DNA of 64,000 bases from Dehalococcoides mccartyi (GCA_945865925.1 CAMBFG010000003.1:62001-126000); one strand, 5' to 3'. Positions 1-9,263 are shown, counted from the stretch's first letter. The notes: a model not told the origin generated them from the sequence alone. Program-made: numbers and translations.

Positions 1-1933
1 GCGTTGAGACCGTTCGGGAACGTCGCGTTGAACTCGGCGTTCACGAATGCGGGGGCGCCAATGACGAGGGTGATCAACTTGCCGTTGGCCGTCGCGGAGG
101 CCGTGACGAGCACCGGGACGTTCGCAGCACCGGCTGCATCCAGTTCGGCCACCGTACCGCTGAAGGAAGTGAGGGAGACGCCCGTCGGAGCGATCGAACC
201 GATGGGGAACGTGAGGGACTTCGTGTAGAAGACATCGCCACAAACCGTCACCCCAGGGCTGGCGACGGTGATCCAGACGGTCTGGCAGATCTGCCCCGTC
301 GCCGTCACCGTGACGGTCTCCGTGATCACAATCGATGCGGCCGCCGTACAGCCGCCCGCACCGATGTTGATGTTGTAGTCGGCGATGCCCTGCGGGATCG
401 AGATCAGCGTCCCCGCAGCGACCACCGGCAGCGTGCTACAGCCGGTCGTGGCGTTGCTGACCACCGAGGGCGCGGTGAACGTGCCGGGGCCGGGCGTGAC
501 CATCTGGACGAGCCACGGGCCGGGCGCTGTCGCGACCATGGGGGTGATCGTGAAGATGCAGGTGAACACGTTCTTCGTCGAAGTCGGCAGGCAGACCTTC
601 GTAGCTGCTGGGCCGGGAGCTGGTGGCGTGTAAACGACGCTCGCGCAGGCCGTCGTGGGTGGCACGGCGGCCACCATGTAGAAGGACTGGCAGAGTTGGC
701 CGCTGGCAGTCACGGTGATCGTTTCGAGGAACTGCACCGACCACGTGTAGCCCGGGCAGCCACTCGATCCAATCGTCGCGTTGTAGCTGGTCGTACTCGT
801 CATCGCGACCCCCGAAGGTGCCTGGGCACACCCGATCACCACGCCGACCGTTGGCGTTGGGAGGATGGTGCCGGGGCCGGTCATCGGCGGGCCTGGGGGC
901 TCGTTGACGTGGATCTGGTCATTCGCGATGGCGGGGAACGCCGGGACGACGGTGAAAATGCAGGCGTAGCGGTTGGGCGTCGATGTCAGGACGCAGGTCT
1001 TCGTCGCCGACGGGACGCCCGGCATCGCCGGCGGCGTGTAGGTCACGTTCGCGCAGGCCGTCGTCGGCGGCACAGCAGCCACCATGTAGAAGGCCTGACA
1101 GATCTGACCGGTCGCGCTCACATCGATGGTTTCGAGGAACTGCACCGACCACGTGTAGCCCGGGCAGCCGCTCGACCCGATGGTCGCGTGGAAGCCGTAG
1201 GAGCTGGTCACCACCACGGGGGTCGGGTCTGAGCGCAGCCGCTCACCACTCCGACCGTCGGTGTGCCCACGAGGTTGTAGCCGGGGTTGGGGACGACGGG
1301 GATCGGCGCCTCATTCACGTGGATGATGTCGCCCGCGACGGCCGGGAACGCCGGGACGACCGTGAAGACGCAGGTGTACCGGTTCGGCGTCGACGTGAGG
1401 GTGCAGATCTTGGTGGCCGAGGGGGGAGGTGGCGCGGTTGGCGGCGTGTACGTGACAGAGGCGCAACCCTGCACGGGGGGCGACGCGGCAGTGATCCAGA
1501 CGTTCTGACAGACCTGGCCGGTTGCGCTGACGGTGACCGTCTCTGTGACGGTCACGGTGGCGGTCGCGAGGCAACCACTCCCACCGACGGTCACGTCGTA
1601 GTCCGCGTTTCCAGATGGACTGCTGATGAAGGTGCCCGCAGTGATGCTCACGGGCCCGCAACCGGTCGCCGACACGACCGTCGGCTGTGACGCGAAGGTG
1701 CCGGAACCGGGGCTGACCATCTGCACTAGCCAGGACCCCGCGCCCGTCGCGATGGCCGGCGTGATCACGAAACTACAGGTGTACTGGTTCGAGCCTGTGA
1801 GCGTGCATGACTTCGATGCTGAGGCGGCGCTGGCAGGGGTCGTCTGCAGCAGGGCGAGCACGGCGAACAGTCCGACCACGACTATCTGCACCAGCAGTCG
1901 CCTCGAAATCAAGCGCACGGGGCACATCCTCAC
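1..1933 (-). CDS. Secreted Cys-containing tandem-repeat protein (3' end outside window, one frameshift)
   Basis: The gene starts at ATG 1933 with a signal peptide (RR near residue 11, hydrophobic core about 13-30, Ala-x-Ala near 34-37). About 134-137-residue repeats rich in Val/Thr/Pro with regularly placed Cys follow. The frame stops at 1208, but translation of the next frame continues the same repeats without a stop to position 1. A single base is therefore missing (or two are extra) at about 1209-1226, beside a run of five C/G. This is either a sequencing error or a real pseudogene. The part after the repeats (1 to about 200) is unique and still open at the edge. No enzymatic motif is visible. 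A cell-surface or secreted adhesin/matrix protein is the likely class, but the function is unknown. Confidence 0.7.
599..1813 (-). repeat. Three complete tandem coding repeats of about 402-411 bp
   Basis: Repeat starts are marked by a Lys-x-Cys codon set at 1813, 1411 and 1001 (minus strand), and a fourth unit begins at 599. Units 1 and 4 share a WLVQMV..PG.GTF segment (type A). Units 2 and 3 share an HVNE.P segment and a GSSGCPGYTWSVQF segment (type B), giving the order A-B-B-A. DNA identity between the two B units is high over tens of bases (compare 721-760 with 1129-1168, offset 408). Unit 2 is 410 bp, one base short of a whole number of codons, which places the frameshift inside it. Confidence 0.75.
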
Positions 1934-2053
1934 ATCGAGAAGCCGAGCCTCAGGTGGCTCGGCGTGATGCGCACGCTACGCCCTCGATGACGTTATGTGG
2001 CACGACCGAAGATTTGCGCCTACCTCGACGCCGGGGGTGACGCCTCGGAGTGC

Positions 2054-3373
2054 CTACTTCGTCAGGGCGACGCGCCAGACCTTGCCATCGTCCTCCTGGG
2101 TGACGACGGCGATGCCCTGGCCCACCATCTTGGCGAGGTGGGAGCGGATCTGGCCCCCCGCGGCACGCCGCAGGCCCTTCTGGATCTCGGGGTAGAGCGC
2201 GCGGCGAATCTGGCGGTCGGTCGCGTAGCCCTTATCGATGAGATCGATGATCTGGCGGTCACGTGTCGCGCGGTGGTCGAGCAGTTCCTGCACCTTCGCG
2301 TCGGTCGCGGTCACGGTGGGGCCATGGCCCGGGGCGAAGAGCGTGGCCTGCAGTTCGCGCATGCGCAGCAGAGAGTCGAGGTACTGCTTCATGTCGCCGG
2401 CGGGCGGTGGGCCGATGGCGCTCGTGCCGACGCCGAGGACATTGTCGCCAGTGAAGAGGATGCGCAGGTCTTCTACCCAGTAGCAGTTGTGGCCGGCGGT
2501 GTGGCCCGGCGTGTGGACCGCCTGCACCGTGAGACCGCCGACGCGGAACGTCTCGCCGTCTGAGAGCGGACGGTCGATCGGCGTCGCGAGGGCTTCGGCA
2601 CGCCAGGCGGCGACGCGCTCCTCGAGATCCTCTTCGTCCGGCAGGTCCTCGTTGCCCTGGGAGGGCGTGGGCGGTGTGTGCAGCAGCACCTCGTCGATCG
2701 GGTTGATGGCAGTCTCGGCCTTGAGCAGTTCGCGCAGTTGGCGCGCACCCGACGAGTGGTCGTAGTGGTGGTGCGTCATCGCGATGGTCTTGAAGTCGAG
2801 GTGGCCCATCTCGCTCGTGAAGAACTTCGAGCGCTCGCCGATCGACTGCTTGTCGCCGTAGCCCGCGTCCAGCAGCGCGGCCTCGCGACCGTCCTTCAGC
2901 ACCCAGACATTCGAGGTGGGGAACGTGCGGGTGAACTGCTTCACGATGACGACGTGCTGCGTGAGGTGGTCGTTCACGACGTTCACGCGCGACTCGATGG
3001 TCTCCTTGGCGGCGGCTTTCTTCGTCACGGCCTTCTTTGCAGCGGGCTTCAGAGCAGCCTTCGTCACGATCTTCTTAACGACGACCTTCTTCACGACGGT
3101 CTTCGGCGCGGGCTTCCTCGCAGCGGGCTTGCGCGCCGGCGTCTTCCTCACGACCGGCTTCTTCGCCGCAGGCTTACGGGCCAGCGCCTTCTTCGCGACC
3201 GGCTTCTTTGCCGCAGGCTTACGGGCCGGCGCCTTCTTCGCTGCGGGCTTCGAGGCGGGGCGCTTGGGGGCGGGCTTGCGGACCACCGGCTTCTTGGCGG
3301 CGGGCTTCACCTTCGCTGCGGGCCTCTTCTTGGCGACTGGCTTCTTCGCAGCAGGCTTCTTCGCAGCGACCAT
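2054..3373 (-). CDS. MBL-fold hydrolase (LACTB2-like) with long Lys/Ala/Pro-rich N-terminal tail
   Basis: The 439-residue protein starts at ATG 3373. Residues 1-124 are almost entirely Lys, Ala, Pro, Val and Arg in PAAKKP-like repeats, resembling histone H1-like or HupB tails. The MBL domain follows: the metal motif HHHYDH is at 201-206, with HTPGHTAGHN, TGDN and a late GHG further on. The C-terminus (RQIRRALYP...GGQIRSHL) looks like the winged-helix domain of LACTB2-type proteins. The family includes hydrolases and, in mitochondria, an endoribonuclease. The basic tail suggests binding to nucleic acid, which is inference. The frame is open further upstream, but that part lies opposite the MutY-like gene and is not used. 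Confidence 0.85.
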   Translation of the reverse strand: MVAAKKPAAKKPVAKKRPAAKVKPAAKKPVVRKPAPKRPASKPAAKKAPARKPAAKKPVAKKALARKPAAKKPVVRKTPARKPAARKPAPKTVVKKVVVKKIVTKAALKPAAKKAVTKKAAAKETIESRVNVVNDHLTQHVVIVKQFTRTFPTSNVWVLKDGREAALLDAGYGDKQSIGERSKFFTSEMGHLDFKTIAMTHHHYDHSSGARQLRELLKAETAINPIDEVLLHTPPTPSQGNEDLPDEEDLEERVAAWRAEALATPIDRPLSDGETFRVGGLTVQAVHTPGHTAGHNCYWVEDLRILFTGDNVLGVGTSAIGPPPAGDMKQYLDSLLRMRELQATLFAPGHGPTVTATDAKVQELLDHRATRDRQIIDLIDKGYATDRQIRRALYPEIQKGLRRAAGGQIRSHLAKMVGQGIAVVTQEDDGKVWRVALTK

Positions 3374-3436
3374 GGCGCACCACCCCTCGGCGGCGCATGG
3401 TACACCGCCACATCCGCCCGGTACCCTCGGGCGACG

Positions 3437-4411
3437 ATGCCACGCGCGACCTCGAAGGCTCCCCATGCGACACGTCCGTACGTGCTGCCGCCAGCCCGGC
3501 GGCGAGCGGTGCAGCGACGCCTGCTCGAGTGGTACGACGCGCACGCGGAACCGTTCCCCTGGCGCGAAGCACGCGACCCGTATGCCGCGCTGGTAGCTGC
3601 CGTCTGCGCACAGCAGACGCAGATCGCGCGTGTGCTGGAGATCTACGCACGCTGGATGGCGGCCTTCCCGACGCTCGCCGACCTCGCGAGGGCTGACCGC
3701 GCCTCGGTGCTGCAAACGTGGGGCCGCGCGGGATACCCGAGGCGCGCCGTCAGCCTGCACGAGACGGCTCGGCGGTGCGTGGCGGAGCACAGCGGCGCGC
3801 TGCCGCGCGACCCGGAGGCGCTGCTGGCTCTGCCGGGGATCGGGCCGTTCACTGCCGCCATCGTGCGCACGTTCGGGTTCGAGGAGGATGCGCCCCCCGT
3901 CGACACGAACATCGTGCGCGTCGTGGGGCGGCTGGTGTTCGGCGACCTGCAACCGGCGCGGGACACCCCTCGCGCGGAGATCGATACGGCGACGGCAGCA
4001 CTGTTCCCCCCGGGCGAGGGCGCGCGCTGGAACCCGGCGCTGATGGACTACGGCGCGCGCATCTGCACGCCCCGCCCGAGGTGCGAGGTGTGCGTGGTGG
4101 CCTCAATGTGCGCGGCGCGACCTCGGTTCGCGGCAGGCGAGGTGGCGGAACCGGTGCGCGCACAGGGCGCCTTCGAGGGCTCGGAACGGCAGACGCGCGG
4201 GCGGGTGATGCAGGTGCTGCGTGACGCAGCGGGTGATGCAGCGAGTGACGCCGAGGGCGCGTCGGTGACCCTCGGCGTGCTCACGAAGCGGGCGGGCGCC
4301 ACGACAGCCGAGGAGCGAGCGCGGGTGCGTATGCTCCTCGGACGGCTCGCGGACGAGGGACTGGCGTGGACGGATGGCCGTCGCGCGGGCCTCGGGCAGC
4401 GGCCGGCGTAG
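3437..4411 (+). CDS. MutY-like HhH-GPD DNA glycosylase homologue, catalytic Glu replaced
   Basis: The 324-residue protein starts at ATG 3437. It has the helix-hairpin-helix LPGIGPFTA (132-140), the VDTN..RVVGR motif with the family Asp at 156, and a C-terminal Fe-S cluster loop with Cys 210, 216, 219 and 225. The QQT motif of MutY is present (59-61). The residue aligned with the catalytic Glu of MutY (SE.MLQQT) is Ala55 in AAVCAQQT. The cysteine spacing is C-x5-C-x2-C-x5-C rather than the usual x6. The extra C-terminal part (about 240-324) is not the NUDIX-like domain of full MutY. Either an atypical glycosylase or a binding-only homologue is possible. It is followed after 11 bp by an MBL hydrolase gene. 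Confidence 0.85.
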   Translation: MPRATSKAPHATRPYVLPPARRRAVQRRLLEWYDAHAEPFPWREARDPYAALVAAVCAQQTQIARVLEIYARWMAAFPTLADLARADRASVLQTWGRAGYPRRAVSLHETARRCVAEHSGALPRDPEALLALPGIGPFTAAIVRTFGFEEDAPPVDTNIVRVVGRLVFGDLQPARDTPRAEIDTATAALFPPGEGARWNPALMDYGARICTPRPRCEVCVVASMCAARPRFAAGEVAEPVRAQGAFEGSERQTRGRVMQVLRDAAGDAASDAEGASVTLGVLTKRAGATTAEERARVRMLLGRLADEGLAWTDGRRAGLGQRPA

Positions 4412-4422
4412 GAGGAGACGAG

Positions 4423-5067
4423 ATGGCGAAGCAGATCTACGCGGACGCGACCATCACCATCGAGATCGTCCCAGCGCTCGGGCGGTTCGCGAACAACACC
4501 TACATCCTGCGCCCCGCCTCGGGTGGCCCCGCGACGGTCATCGATGTACCGGAGGGCGCCGAGGCCGTCGTGGCAGCACTGGGCGACACGCCCGTCGAGC
4601 GGATCGTGGTGACGCACCACCACAGCGACCACTGGCTCGGCTTCGACATCCTGCGCGCGCACACGCCCGCACCCGTCTTCGCCGGCGCCACCGAGACCAA
4701 CCTCGATGCCACACGCAACGTCCAGCCGCTCGCCGACGGCGCGACCTTCGAGGTGGGCAGCGCCACGGTGCGCGCGATCCACACGCCGGGGCACACGCCT
4801 GGCTCGACGTGCTTCCTCGTCGGCGGGGCGCTGATCACGGGCGACACGCTGTTCCCCGGTGGCCCCGGCCGCACCGGCTCCGCCGAGAACCTCCAGCAGG
4901 AGATCGCCTCGATCACCTCGCGCCTGTTCGTCCTGCCGCCGGAGACGCTCGTCCTCCCCGGCCACGGCCCGAGCACGACGATCGGCGCCTCGCAGGCGGA
5001 GTACGCCGTCTACGCCTCGAAGTCGCACCCGGCCGACCTCAAGGGTGACGTGCTGTGGGAGATGTAG
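4423..5067 (+). CDS. MBL-fold metallo-hydrolase (glyoxalase II-like)
   Basis: The 214-residue protein starts at ATG 4423 behind a strong Shine-Dalgarno sequence GGAGGAG (4411-4417) that overlaps the stop of the preceding gene. It carries the complete MBL metal-binding set: THHHSDH, HTPGHTPGS, TGDTLF and LPGHG. The length and motifs fit small glyoxalase II-like or general hydrolase members. The substrate cannot be told. It is probably cotranscribed with the MutY-like gene upstream. Confidence 0.88.
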   Translation: MAKQIYADATITIEIVPALGRFANNTYILRPASGGPATVIDVPEGAEAVVAALGDTPVERIVVTHHHSDHWLGFDILRAHTPAPVFAGATETNLDATRNVQPLADGATFEVGSATVRAIHTPGHTPGSTCFLVGGALITGDTLFPGGPGRTGSAENLQQEIASITSRLFVLPPETLVLPGHGPSTTIGASQAEYAVYASKSHPADLKGDVLWEM

Positions 5068-5088
5068 GGGGCGCCGCTCGCTGATGAC

Positions 5089-5310
5089 TTACTCCGGACG
5101 CGTGCTGCGCCACTTGGCGCCATACGGCAGTACGAACAAGTACAGACCGGTGAACAGAAGCGCGAAGAGCGGGGGCAGCGGCAAGTAGAACACCCAGGCG
5201 GCGGACTCCTGCTGTCCCAGTCCCAGGACAACGAAGCAACCGATGACAGTCGCCGTAAAGGCCATCGACACCCAGCGGTGTACCTGCCGAAGCCACTTGT
5301 TCCAGTTCAT
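5089..5310 (-). CDS. Small two-helix membrane protein
   Basis: The 73-residue ORF starts at ATG 5310 with a good Shine-Dalgarno sequence (AGGAGT, spacing 5). The N-terminus is amphipathic (WNKWLRQVHRWVS). Two hydrophobic helices follow, about residues 16-34 and 43-62, with a short Arg-containing cytoplasmic tail. The WLRQVHRWVS start resembles the first helix of PepSY-type membrane proteins, but the PepSY domain itself is absent. Function unknown. The frame can be extended far upstream, but that part is antisense to the M16 peptidase gene and was rejected. Confidence 0.65.
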   Translation of the reverse strand: MNWNKWLRQVHRWVSMAFTATVIGCFVVLGLGQQESAAWVFYLPLPPLFALLFTGLYLFVLPYGAKWRSTRPE

Positions 5311-5460
5311 TGGGCACTCCTCTGGATGAGATCTGAATACATGGACGAGGATCGGCGAAACGATACCGCCCGAACCTGACGTTTGACCCTCCCCCGCCTC
5401 CCGGTAGGATGGCCGAGACCTCCCACACATCACCGGAAACGGGATCCTGTGCCCGAATTG

Positions 5461-6741
5461 ATGCCCCTCGCGTCGCCGCACCTGACTACGTTCACCAACG
5501 GGTTGCGGCTCCTCGTCACGCCGATGCCGTACGCGCGGTCGGCGGCCGCCTCGATCTATGTGGCGGCGGGGTCGCGGTATGAGGCGACGCCGGCGGAGGG
5601 CGGGCTGTCGCATTTCCTCGAGCACCTGCTGTTCAAGGGGACGGAGCGCCGCCCGAAGCCGCTCGATATCTCGATGGAGATCGACCGCATCGGCGGCAAC
5701 ATCAACGCGGCGACGAACCGCGAACTGACCGTCTACTACGCGAAGGTCACCCCGGAGTACCTCGGCGGCGCCGTCGACATCCTGGGCGACATGATCCGGA
5801 ACTCCGTGCTGCCCGACCACGAGATCGAGCGCGAGCGCGACGTCATCCTCGAAGAGTTGGCAGCCGTCGAGGACTCTCCGCCGGAGCAGGTGGGCGTGAT
5901 CCTCGACGAGACGCTGTGGCCGGGGCAGCCGCACGGGCGTGACATCGCGGGCACAGACGAGTCCGTCGAGGGTCTGAGTGCCGCCGCGATCCGCGAGTAC
6001 TACCAGCGTCAGTACGTGCCGAACGCGACCGTCGTCTCGATCGCAGGCGCCGTCGATCCCGCCGAGGTGCGCGAGATGGTCGGTCTGGCCTTCGAGGACT
6101 GGCGCGCGGGGGACCCACTGCCGTGGGTGCCGAACTTGCGCAATGCCGGCCACCCATTGGTCACGGTCCACGACAAGGACACCGAGCAGGTCCACCTCTC
6201 CTTCGGTCTCCACGGTGTCGCCTCCGACGACGACGACCGCTACGCGCTTGACCTGCTCTCGGTAATCCTCGGCGAGGGGATGTCATCGAGGCTGTTCGCA
6301 CGGCTGCGCGAAGAACTCGCGCTCTGCTACGACATCCACTCCTACATCGCGACGCTGCGCGACTGCGGGATGTTCGGCGTGTACGCGGGCGTCGACCCCG
6401 AGCGGGCGATCGAGGCGGTGCGCGAGATCGCGAAGGAGCTGGCGCGCGCGTGTGCGCCGGTCGGTGCGGACGAACTGTCACGCGCGAAGGCCGTCACACG
6501 ATCGCGCACCCAGTTGCGCCTGGAGGACTCGCGTTCCGTGTCCGCGTTGTACGGCTCCCAGGCGATCCTCGGGCTCCCGCTCAAGACGCCGGAGCAGACG
6601 CTGGCCCGCTCGGCGGCCGTGACGGTCGAAGAGGTCGAGCGGGTGGCCATCCGTGTGATGCGCGGAGGCGGCCTGCATGTCGCAGCGGTCGGGCAAGTCG
6701 ACGCGAAGGCCCTCGAAGCCGCCGTGGTGTTCGAGCCATGA
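5461..6741 (+). CDS. M16 family zinc peptidase
   Basis: This is a single-unit M16B-type peptidase of 426 residues, the usual length for bacterial processing-protease-like members. The inverted zinc motif HFLEH is at about residues 51-55, followed by LLFKGTERRP and a downstream acidic EL.VYYAKVT helix region that supplies the third ligand. I chose ATG 5461 because it leaves the same short leader before the TTFTNGL motif as in the paralogue at 11111-12388. GTG 5449 is an alternative. It overlaps the next gene by 4 bases (ATGA), so the two are coupled. Substrates in bacteria are mostly unknown peptides or secreted proteins. Confidence 0.9.
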   Translation: MPLASPHLTTFTNGLRLLVTPMPYARSAAASIYVAAGSRYEATPAEGGLSHFLEHLLFKGTERRPKPLDISMEIDRIGGNINAATNRELTVYYAKVTPEYLGGAVDILGDMIRNSVLPDHEIERERDVILEELAAVEDSPPEQVGVILDETLWPGQPHGRDIAGTDESVEGLSAAAIREYYQRQYVPNATVVSIAGAVDPAEVREMVGLAFEDWRAGDPLPWVPNLRNAGHPLVTVHDKDTEQVHLSFGLHGVASDDDDRYALDLLSVILGEGMSSRLFARLREELALCYDIHSYIATLRDCGMFGVYAGVDPERAIEAVREIAKELARACAPVGADELSRAKAVTRSRTQLRLEDSRSVSALYGSQAILGLPLKTPEQTLARSAAVTVEEVERVAIRVMRGGGLHVAAVGQVDAKALEAAVVFEP

Positions 6742-7223
6742 CCGGCTGGGGCGCACCCGGCGCGGGCATCGAGGCTGACCCGGACGCCCTCGTGCGGCGC
6801 GCGGAGCAGCCGGATGCGAACCCGGAGCGGATTCTGCTGGTCGTGCGCCGTGTCGAGGACGGCGCGATGCTGCTCGCGCGCTGGCCGGACGCGCAACCGA
6901 TGCTGCTCTCCCTGGATGCCCCCCACCCGGACGAGGGCTTCGCGGAGGGCATCGCGCGGCTGTTGCGGTCGCGCTTCGCGGTGACGGCGGGCACGCCTCG
7001 GCTGCATGCGGAGCGGTTGCCGGTGCGGATGCAGCATCCCGCGAAGGGCAGCGAGACGATGGGGTTCCTCCGCGTCGCCGCCGTCGAGGTGAGCGGTGAG
7101 CCGGCGCCGGACGGCGCCCTCGCCGGCATCGAGGCGCTCACCGCCGACGAGGCCGCGCAAACACTCTCGACTGACCTCGAACGTCGCGCGCTCGCGCTCG
7201 GGCTGGCGCTGCTCGACCTGTAG
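6738..7223 (+). CDS. Hypothetical protein coupled to the M16 peptidase
   Basis: The 161-residue protein starts at ATG 6738, inside the stop of the M16 gene. It has no signal peptide or membrane helix. It has a beta-rich pattern (RILLVVRRVEDGAMLLARW, then MGFLRVAAVEV) and an acidic C-terminal half. The hydrophobic strand pattern is loosely Nudix-like, but the Nudix box is not present. I do not recognise the family. The overlap suggests function together with the peptidase. Confidence 0.75.
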   Translation: MTGWGAPGAGIEADPDALVRRAEQPDANPERILLVVRRVEDGAMLLARWPDAQPMLLSLDAPHPDEGFAEGIARLLRSRFAVTAGTPRLHAERLPVRMQHPAKGSETMGFLRVAAVEVSGEPAPDGALAGIEALTADEAAQTLSTDLERRALALGLALLDL

Positions 7224-7243
7224 GTCTGCGGTAGTCTCCGCCG

Positions 7244-8038
7244 ATGGCCGACATCGACGTCAACATCGACCCCGTTCAGCACAACCGTGACGCCTGGGAC
7301 CGCCTCGTCGAGCAGGGGGACGAGTGGACGTTGCCCGTGACCTCCGAGGTGATCGCGCGGGCGCGTGCGGGTGACTGGTCGGTGGTGCTGATCGGGCACG
7401 AGCCCGTGGCGCGCGACTGGTTCCCCGCGGCGCTCGCGGGAATCGATGTGCTCGCGCTCGCCTCGGGTGGCGGTCAGCAGGCGCCGGTACTCGCGGCGGC
7501 TGGCGCGCGGGTGACGGTGTTCGACAACTCGCCCAGGCAGTTGGCGCGCGACCGCGAGGTGGCGGAGCGGGATGGCCTGGAACTCGCGACTGTACTCGGC
7601 GATATGCGCGACCTGAGCGTGTTTGCGGACGGGTCGTTCGACCTCGTCTTCCACCCGGTGTCGAACCTGTTCTGCCCCGACCTCGAACCGGTGTGGCGCG
7701 AGTGCTTCCGGGTGCTCCGCCCGGGCGGGACGCTGCTCACGGGCTTCATGAACCCCGACCTGTTCGTCTTCGACCGCGACGCCGAGGGCAACCGGGGCGA
7801 ACTCATGGTGCGACACGCGCTGCCGTATTCCGACCTCACGCATTTGAGCGAGGAGGAGCGGGTGCGCCTCGGTGGGCCGGGGGGCGCGCTGGAGTACAGC
7901 CACTCGATGACAGCGCAGGTCGGCGGGCAGATGGCGGCCGGGTTCCACCTCGTGGGATTCGTGGAGGCGCCGCATCACGCGGGAGTGACCAGCCAGTACA
8001 TGCCGGGGTACTTCGCGACGCGGGCGGTGAAGCCGTAG
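7244..8038 (+). CDS. Class I SAM-dependent methyltransferase
   Basis: The 264-residue protein starts at ATG 7244, 20 bases after the previous stop. The SAM-binding motif I is a variant, LALASGGGQQ (about residues 69-78). The acidic end of strand 2 (VTVFDNS), LGDMRDL, a motif IV region FDLVFHPVSN and the post-motif LRPGGTLL follow. This is typical of small-molecule methyltransferases. The acceptor cannot be inferred. It is convergent with the chromate transporter gene. Confidence 0.88.
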   Translation: MADIDVNIDPVQHNRDAWDRLVEQGDEWTLPVTSEVIARARAGDWSVVLIGHEPVARDWFPAALAGIDVLALASGGGQQAPVLAAAGARVTVFDNSPRQLARDREVAERDGLELATVLGDMRDLSVFADGSFDLVFHPVSNLFCPDLEPVWRECFRVLRPGGTLLTGFMNPDLFVFDRDAEGNRGELMVRHALPYSDLTHLSEEERVRLGGPGGALEYSHSMTAQVGGQMAAGFHLVGFVEAPHHAGVTSQYMPGYFATRAVKP

Positions 8039-8051
8039 GGCGGCCCTCGGA

Positions 8052-9263
8052 CTAGCCGCCGAAGATCGGCCAGAGGATCAGCCCGGCGACGCCTGCGCCG
8101 GCCACGAGGTACGGCTCGCGCACGCGATACCGCCGGAGCAGGCCCAATCCGACGAGCGCGATGACGGCCGTCGGCACATCGGTGATCGCGCCCTTCGCGA
8201 GCAGGACGACGGCGCCGCCGATCGCACCGCTTGCCGCTGCAGTTGTGCCGGAGACGAACGCCTTCAACTGGCGGTTGTCGCGATGCTTCTTGAACCACGG
8301 CGCGGGCAGGATCGTGAAGAAGTAGACGGGGAGAAAGATGCCCACAGCGGCCAGTGATGCGCCAGCGATGCCCGCCACGAGGTAGCCGATGAAGGCGACG
8401 GTGATCACCACCGGGCCCGGAGTGACCAGGGCGACCGCGACCGCGTCAAGGAACTGCTGCTCGTTCAGCCAGCCGAAGTCATGGACAACACCCTCCCTCA
8501 GAAAGGGGATGATGGCGAGACCACTGCCGAAGACAAAGGCACCGGCCTTCGTGAAGAACAACAGGATTTGCACCAGCACATGAGCGTCGTCACCGGCCGT
8601 ACCGGCCTGAAGCAACGTGCGTTCCACGACCCAGATGAGCGCGGCACCACTGACCGCCACGGCCGTCAGCAAGATGCCTCGATTGGCGCCCGGCCACGCG
8701 CGGACGAGCGCGACCAGCAGGCCGGCGAGGATGAACAACACGGCGAGTTCGGTACCTGACCAGACGGTGGCAGCGAACAGGACCGTGAAGACGCTCCAGA
8801 GCAGCGGGTCGCGCTTGTTCGTGCCGACACCGAGCCGGTAAGCGGCCATCGCGATGATCGCGATGACGACAGCACCAATGCCATAGAAGAGCGCCTGCAG
8901 CCATGGCAGTCCCTCGAACGCCACGTAAGCGATGCTGAGTGCGAACACCATCAGGAATGAGGGAAGGACGAAGGCTACTCCGACGAGCGTGGCGCCAAGG
9001 ATCCCTCCGGAGAAGTAGCCGATCGCCATCGCCGTCTGGGCGGCCAGGGGGCCGGGCATGATCTGGGCCAAGGCAATGGATAGGTTGAACGTGTCCTCGT
9101 CGAGCACCTGCTGGTCGTCGACCAGGTCGCGGCGCATGTAGCCCACGAGCGCGGCCGGGCCGCCGAACCCGATGGTGCCGAGTCGGGCGAAGTAGATAAC
9201 GAGATCGCGGAGCCCGGAAGATACCGTCTCGGTGTCCTCCGGGTCTCGTCGTTGCTTGTTCAT
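8052..9263 (-). CDS. chrA: Chromate transporter, two-domain (ChrA/CHR family)
   Basis: The 403-residue integral membrane protein has about 10-12 hydrophobic segments. It holds two CHR domains. The first carries GFGGPAALVGYM followed by IMPGPLAAQTA; the second carries FGSGLAIIPFL and ALVTPGPVVI. This is the long-chain form that normally works alone as a chromate (or sulfate-antagonised anion) exporter. CHR proteins in organisms not exposed to chromate may serve other anions. It starts at ATG 9263. The neighbours give no further hint of substrate. Confidence 0.9.
   Translation of the reverse strand: MNKQRRDPEDTETVSSGLRDLVIYFARLGTIGFGGPAALVGYMRRDLVDDQQVLDEDTFNLSIALAQIMPGPLAAQTAMAIGYFSGGILGATLVGVAFVLPSFLMVFALSIAYVAFEGLPWLQALFYGIGAVVIAIIAMAAYRLGVGTNKRDPLLWSVFTVLFAATVWSGTELAVLFILAGLLVALVRAWPGANRGILLTAVAVSGAALIWVVERTLLQAGTAGDDAHVLVQILLFFTKAGAFVFGSGLAIIPFLREGVVHDFGWLNEQQFLDAVAVALVTPGPVVITVAFIGYLVAGIAGASLAAVGIFLPVYFFTILPAPWFKKHRDNRQLKAFVSGTTAAASGAIGGAVVLLAKGAITDVPTAVIALVGLGLLRRYRVREPYLVAGAGVAGLILWPIFGG

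Noticed and set aside
3001..3370. Lysine-tail coding region as a possible CRISPR-like or tandem DNA repeat
   Set aside because: The repeats are irregular codon-level repeats (KPAAKK), without equal-length spacers. It is a low-complexity coding region.
2678..3436. In-frame upstream extension of the MutY-like gene
   Set aside because: It lies antisense to the MBL gene and its Lys-rich tail. The Leu/Arg/Gly translation is the shadow of the repeats. MutY similarity begins after ATG 3437.
5311..6213. Long N-terminal extension of the small membrane protein at 5089-5310
   Set aside because: It is antisense to the M16 peptidase; the ribosome site before ATG 5310 supports the short form.
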